In this document: positions 61,292 through 64,000 of the stretch, piece by piece | Layout: every line of letters starts with the position of its first letter | How positions within the stretch are numbered: the first letter of the stretch is position 1 | NCBI RefSeq assembly: GCF_003001815.1 | Contig: NZ_PVMZ01000008.1 | Location: forward strand, 248,001-312,000 | Length of the DNA stretch: 64,000 nucleotides | Reading direction: 5' to 3' | Source: Actinoplanes italicus | GTDB lineage: Bacteria; Actinomycetota; Actinomycetes; Mycobacteriales; Micromonosporaceae | Notes under the pieces: generated by a model | The model's database searches: none | The model's input: only the letters and a program-made list of their open reading frames with translations | Told to the model about the DNA's origin: nothing | Translations under genes and position numbers: made by a program

Positions 61292-62560
61292 TCAGCGCAC
61301 GGTGCGCGCCCGAGCCCTCGCGGTATCGGGGCGCTGTGGCATCTCGCCGAGCACCCTGACGAACAGCGCCTCGCGCAACGCCACTTCGCGCGGGTCGTCC
61401 CACAGGCGAAAACCGAGCCGATTCATTGCGTACGCGAATCCGATGCCCGTGTCCGGATCGGCGAACCCGAAGGATCCGCCCAGCCCCATCGTGCCGAACG
61501 CCGTACCGGAGGCCGAGCCGAAACGGAACGCGGGGAACGGCTTGATGTATCCCAACGAGTACTGGGTGGGCAGCCGGAGCACCTGATCAGCGCAACCGTA
61601 CGTCGGAGTTTGGGCCGGGCTTTTCAGCGCGTCCAGTGTCGACGCGGTGAGCCCGAGTCCGGCGCCACCGGCCGCAGCGTCGCCGTAGAGCCGCGCGATC
61701 GACCGCACCTGGCCGATGCCGTTGACGGCCGGGATCTCGGCGGCCTGCACGTCCGGCCGGTTGATGTTCTCGGGGATGCCGAGCACCCGCGGGTTCTGGA
61801 AGGCCCGGGCGGTCAGGCTCCGGGGGTTCGCGAACGCCCAAGCGAAAGCCGGTGGCATCGCGGTGATGTGCAGCATCATCTCCCAGGTGCGGAAGCCGTG
61901 GATCCGGGCGATGCGGCGGCGGTCGGTGTTCTCCGGCAGGCCGATATGGAAGCCGAGGTCGAGGGGCGCGGCCACCTCCTCGGCGAAGAACCGGCCCAGG
62001 TGGCGGCCCTGCGGGTCGACGCGGCTGACGAGCTCGCTCTCGTACCAGCCCAGCGTCTGGCCGTGATAGCCGTGCCGCTCCCCCGGAGTCCAGGCCGGCC
62101 GCTGCTCCGCCAGCGCCGCGGCCAGGACCGCCGAACCGAACAGATCCGGCAGATCGAGCGGCTGGTCGATCACCGGCAGACCGGCCTGGTGGGACAGCAG
62201 CTGACGCACCGTGACATCGGCCTTGCCCGCAGCGGCGAACTCAGGCCAGTAAGTGGCCACCCGCTCGTCATAGTCCAGCAGACCGCGGGCGTGCAGCACC
62301 GCGACCGCCATCGACGCCACGCCCTTGCTGGTCGAGAAGACCGGCACGATCGTGTCGCGCTGCCACGGCTCGTACGTCCTGCCGTCGCGGTAGCCGCCCC
62401 ACAGGTCGACCACCTTCCGGCCGTCGCGATACACCGCGCACGCGGCGCCGATCTCCCGCCCCTGCTCGAAGTTGCGCCGAAAGGCATCGGCCACCGGGCC
62501 GTAGCCCTCCGCCACATCACCGTGCACCATGGCTGGCGGCACGGGAACCTTGAGCACCAA
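61292..62560 (-). CDS. Serine hydrolase, class C beta-lactamase / EstB type
   Basis: A 422-aa cytosolic enzyme. The active-site SxxK motif is S76-TS-K79 in 'VPVFSTSKGVASMA', with a tyrosine motif near 'HGYHGQTLGWYE' and the C-terminal 'GLGGSFGFADPDTGIGFAYAMNRLG', whose conserved GGS-type region is the third box. No signal peptide is seen, so esterase activity is more likely than beta-lactam resistance. The start is TTG 62560 or GTG 62557 after GGAGAG. It is divergent from the MmyB-type regulator, with the operator between them, so direct control is probable. Confidence 0.88.
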   Translation of the reverse strand: MVLKVPVPPAMVHGDVAEGYGPVADAFRRNFEQGREIGAACAVYRDGRKVVDLWGGYRDGRTYEPWQRDTIVPVFSTSKGVASMAVAVLHARGLLDYDERVATYWPEFAAAGKADVTVRQLLSHQAGLPVIDQPLDLPDLFGSAVLAAALAEQRPAWTPGERHGYHGQTLGWYESELVSRVDPQGRHLGRFFAEEVAAPLDLGFHIGLPENTDRRRIARIHGFRTWEMMLHITAMPPAFAWAFANPRSLTARAFQNPRVLGIPENINRPDVQAAEIPAVNGIGQVRSIARLYGDAAAGGAGLGLTASTLDALKSPAQTPTYGCADQVLRLPTQYSLGYIKPFPAFRFGSASGTAFGTMGLGGSFGFADPDTGIGFAYAMNRLGFRLWDDPREVALREALFVRVLGEMPQRPDTARARARTVR

Positions 62561-62614
62561 CGTGATCTCTCCTCATTCGTAGACACCGAACGGTGGCACG
62601 GTGCACAGGGCCGT

Positions 62615-62639
62615 ACCAGGGATGGGCAGTCCCTGGTAT
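62615..62639. promoter_or_regulatory. Operator 2: TACCAGGGA-N7-TCCCTGGTA
   Basis: A perfect inverted repeat between the divergent serine hydrolase and XRE regulator genes (55 and 45 nt from the starts). A likely -10 element TAAGAT at 62672-62677 lies 7 nt before the regulator GTG, suggesting a leaderless transcript. The operator would then sit just upstream of its -35 region. Confidence 0.8.
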
Positions 62640-62683
62640 GCGGGCACAACGGGAGGTCAGAGGCCACGTCGTAAGATCAGTAG

Positions 62684-63499
62684 GTGAATCGCGAAGAGTT
62701 GGCAGACTTTCTGCGACAGCGCCGGGCCGCCCTCACTCCTGTTCACCGCACAGCCCGCCGAACCCGCGGTCTCCGGCGTGAGGAGGTCGCCGAGCGTGCC
62801 TACATCTCGATCGACTACTACACCCGGCTCGAGCAACGGCGCGGCCCGCGACCGTCACCCGAGGTGGCCTCGGCGCTCTCCCAGGCGCTGGACCTGACCG
62901 TTGACGAACGCGACCACCTGTTCCACCTGATCGGCCACAACCCACCCCAGCGGACCACGGACCTTGACCAGGTCGATCCGGGGCTCCGCCGGGTGCTGCA
63001 CGCGCTCGACGGAAACCCGGCGATGATCATGTCGAACCTGGCCCACACCCTGATGCAGAACCCGCTGGCCCTGGAACTGTTCGGCGACCAGACGCATTAC
63101 ACGGGTCTGGAGCGAAGCGGCTACTTCCGGTGGTTCATGACGCCGCAGGAACGCAGCATCTATCCCGCGGACATCTACGCCGCTCAGAGCGCGACCTATG
63201 CCGCCGCGGTCCGCGCAGCGGCGGACCAGGAACCTGATCCCGCCGAAGCCGAACGCATGATCGCGACGCTGTTGGTCGAAAGCGCCGAGTTCCGGGAGCT
63301 CTGGGACAACCACGAGGTACGGCTCTGCCGTCAGGAGACCACATCGTTGCTGCACCCGACGGCCGGCCGGGTCGACTTCGACTGTGAGGTCGTCTTCAGC
63401 CCCGACCGCCTGCAGCGCATGCTCGTTTTCACCGCCCACAATGGCAAGGACCTGCGCAACCTGGTCATCTCCGGACGGCCGGGCACCCTCGTGGGATGA
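62684..63499 (+). CDS. XRE-family regulator with MmyB-type ligand-binding domain
   Basis: A 271-aa regulator. The N-terminal helix-turn-helix (1-~75) has 'LRREEVAERAYISIDYYTRLEQRRGPRPSPEV', typical of the MmyB class. A PAS-like MLTR domain follows (about 105-270; 'NPAMIMSNLAHTLMQNPLALELFGD' and 'GRVDFDCEVVF'), which binds fatty-acid-like ligands in structural studies of the family. The start is GTG 62684. It is the best candidate to bind the three TACCAGGGA palindromes controlling itself, the serine hydrolase, the NB-ARC regulator and a decayed SGNH gene. Confidence 0.92.
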   Translation: MNREELADFLRQRRAALTPVHRTARRTRGLRREEVAERAYISIDYYTRLEQRRGPRPSPEVASALSQALDLTVDERDHLFHLIGHNPPQRTTDLDQVDPGLRRVLHALDGNPAMIMSNLAHTLMQNPLALELFGDQTHYTGLERSGYFRWFMTPQERSIYPADIYAAQSATYAAAVRAAADQEPDPAEAERMIATLLVESAEFRELWDNHEVRLCRQETTSLLHPTAGRVDFDCEVVFSPDRLQRMLVFTAHNGKDLRNLVISGRPGTLVG

Positions 63500-63891
63500 C
63501 ACCTTCGGCACGTAGCGCGGCCAGCAACGGTGGCAGAAAGATGTCTCCCGACGTCTGCCGGCCCCGTAGCCGGCGGCGAAGGAATCCCCGAGAACCGTCA
63601 TGGTCAGCGGCGGCCCAGCCAACGCGCGCCGATCAGGCCCTCTGCCCGTGGCGGCGGTTGCATCGCGACGGGAACGATGCGTTGCACGCTGCGGGCCTGC
63701 GGATGATGACCACGACCGTGCCGGCCAACACGGCCACCACCGCACCGAACACCGCGCTCAGAAATATGGTCACCAGCAAGAATCCGGATCCCTCGCCGCG
63801 TCCGAGATCTCACGTCGGCTGCCGGGCCGGGCTTCCCCTCACCCGTGCGGTCGCAGCACCCTGGGGTCCGACGTCGCATGAGTTTCTCCAT
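63500..63891 (-). pseudogene. Decayed SGNH/GDSL hydrolase gene
   Basis: Minus-strand pieces in different frames form one recognisable gene. They are ATG 63891 with a basic lead (MEKLMRRRTPG), a hydrophobic segment in a second frame ('GFLLVTIFLSAVFGAVVAVL'), then 'PPLTMTVLGDSFAAGYGAG' with the GDS active-site block, then 'SGDIFLPPLLAALRAEGV' in another frame. At least two frameshifts separate them, and the gene is cut off before the rest of the catalytic domain where the regulator gene ends at 63499. A degenerate operator copy lies 71-95 nt upstream of its ATG. Confidence 0.55.
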
Positions 63892-63961
63892 TCGACTTCC
63901 GTTGCGGCGAAGGCCAGCCTCTGGCCACGGACGTCGAACGATCACATATGGAGCAGTACCG

Positions 63962-63986
63962 AACCAGGGACCGTCAATCCTTGACG
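63962..63986. promoter_or_regulatory. Operator 3 (degenerate): AACCAGGGA-N7-TCCTTGACG
   Basis: It matches the two perfect operators in the left arm (8 of 9) and partly in the right arm (TCC-TG), with exactly the same 7-nt spacing. It sits upstream of the decayed SGNH gene, consistent with relaxed selection. Confidence 0.5.
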
Positions 63987-64000
63987 TACCGACTGCGGAA

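Overview
The window is high-GC actinobacterial DNA. It has many GTG starts, 4-bp ATGA start/stop overlaps, SigE-family and SigB-type sigma factors, GAF-ANTAR proteins, a paired ClpP locus with a PopR-type regulator, and MmyB-type XRE regulators. This gene set points to a mycelial actinomycete, most likely of the Micromonosporaceae (Actinoplanes-like). The genus is inferred from gene families only.

Layout. 1-6.1 kb: the 3' part of a secreted Ig-like protein, then a four-gene operon (ABC ATPase, FtsX-type permease, histidine kinase, response regulator). 6.1-17.1 kb: envelope and secreted proteins, namely a class A penicillin-binding protein fused to a beta-lactamase-like domain, a radical copper oxidase, a multidomain sugar dehydrogenase and an MMPL transporter. 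17.3-20.5 kb: two clpP genes facing a PopR-like regulator, each promoter carrying the same palindrome, then an ECF sigma factor with its membrane partner. 20.6-23.7 kb: acyltransferase, polytopic membrane protein and CapA operon.

24.0-32.9 kb is the most interesting region. A leftward operon with 4-bp overlaps encodes caspase-like protease, MoxR ATPase, vWA protein and CHAT protease. It lies beside a divergent pair of paralogous ~450-aa proteins of unknown family. A TCCGTCA/TGACGGA inverted repeat sits both in the divergent promoter and in front of the caspase gene, so all six genes look like one regulated system, plausibly a protease-executed conflict or cell-death module.

33-44 kb: hemerythrin-like protein, hydrolase, lipid kinase, transketolase, then a stress-signalling group (SigB-type sigma, two GAF-ANTAR proteins, nitroreductase-like protein, RsbW-like kinase, STAS protein, hemolysin III-like membrane protein). 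44-48 kb: an RTX-repeat protein and a polysaccharide-degradation group (LPMO, GH19 chitinase, GH64 glucanase). 48.3-51.6 kb: a large TIR/transmembrane/coiled-coil/WD40 protein. 51.8-53.8 kb is unstable: a protein built from a recent 371-bp tandem duplication with a frameshift, a symporter gene cut by an IS6-family element, and a transposase killed by one amber codon.

56.5-64 kb: a 39-nt 3' fragment of a tRNA-Arg gene with its terminator, which looks like an integration-site remnant. It is followed by a four-gene hydrolase/RidA operon, an XRE/NB-ARC regulator, a class C beta-lactamase-like esterase and an MmyB-type XRE regulator. Three copies of a TACCAGGGA-N7-TCCCTGGTA-type operator link the last three genes and a decayed SGNH-hydrolase gene at the right edge.
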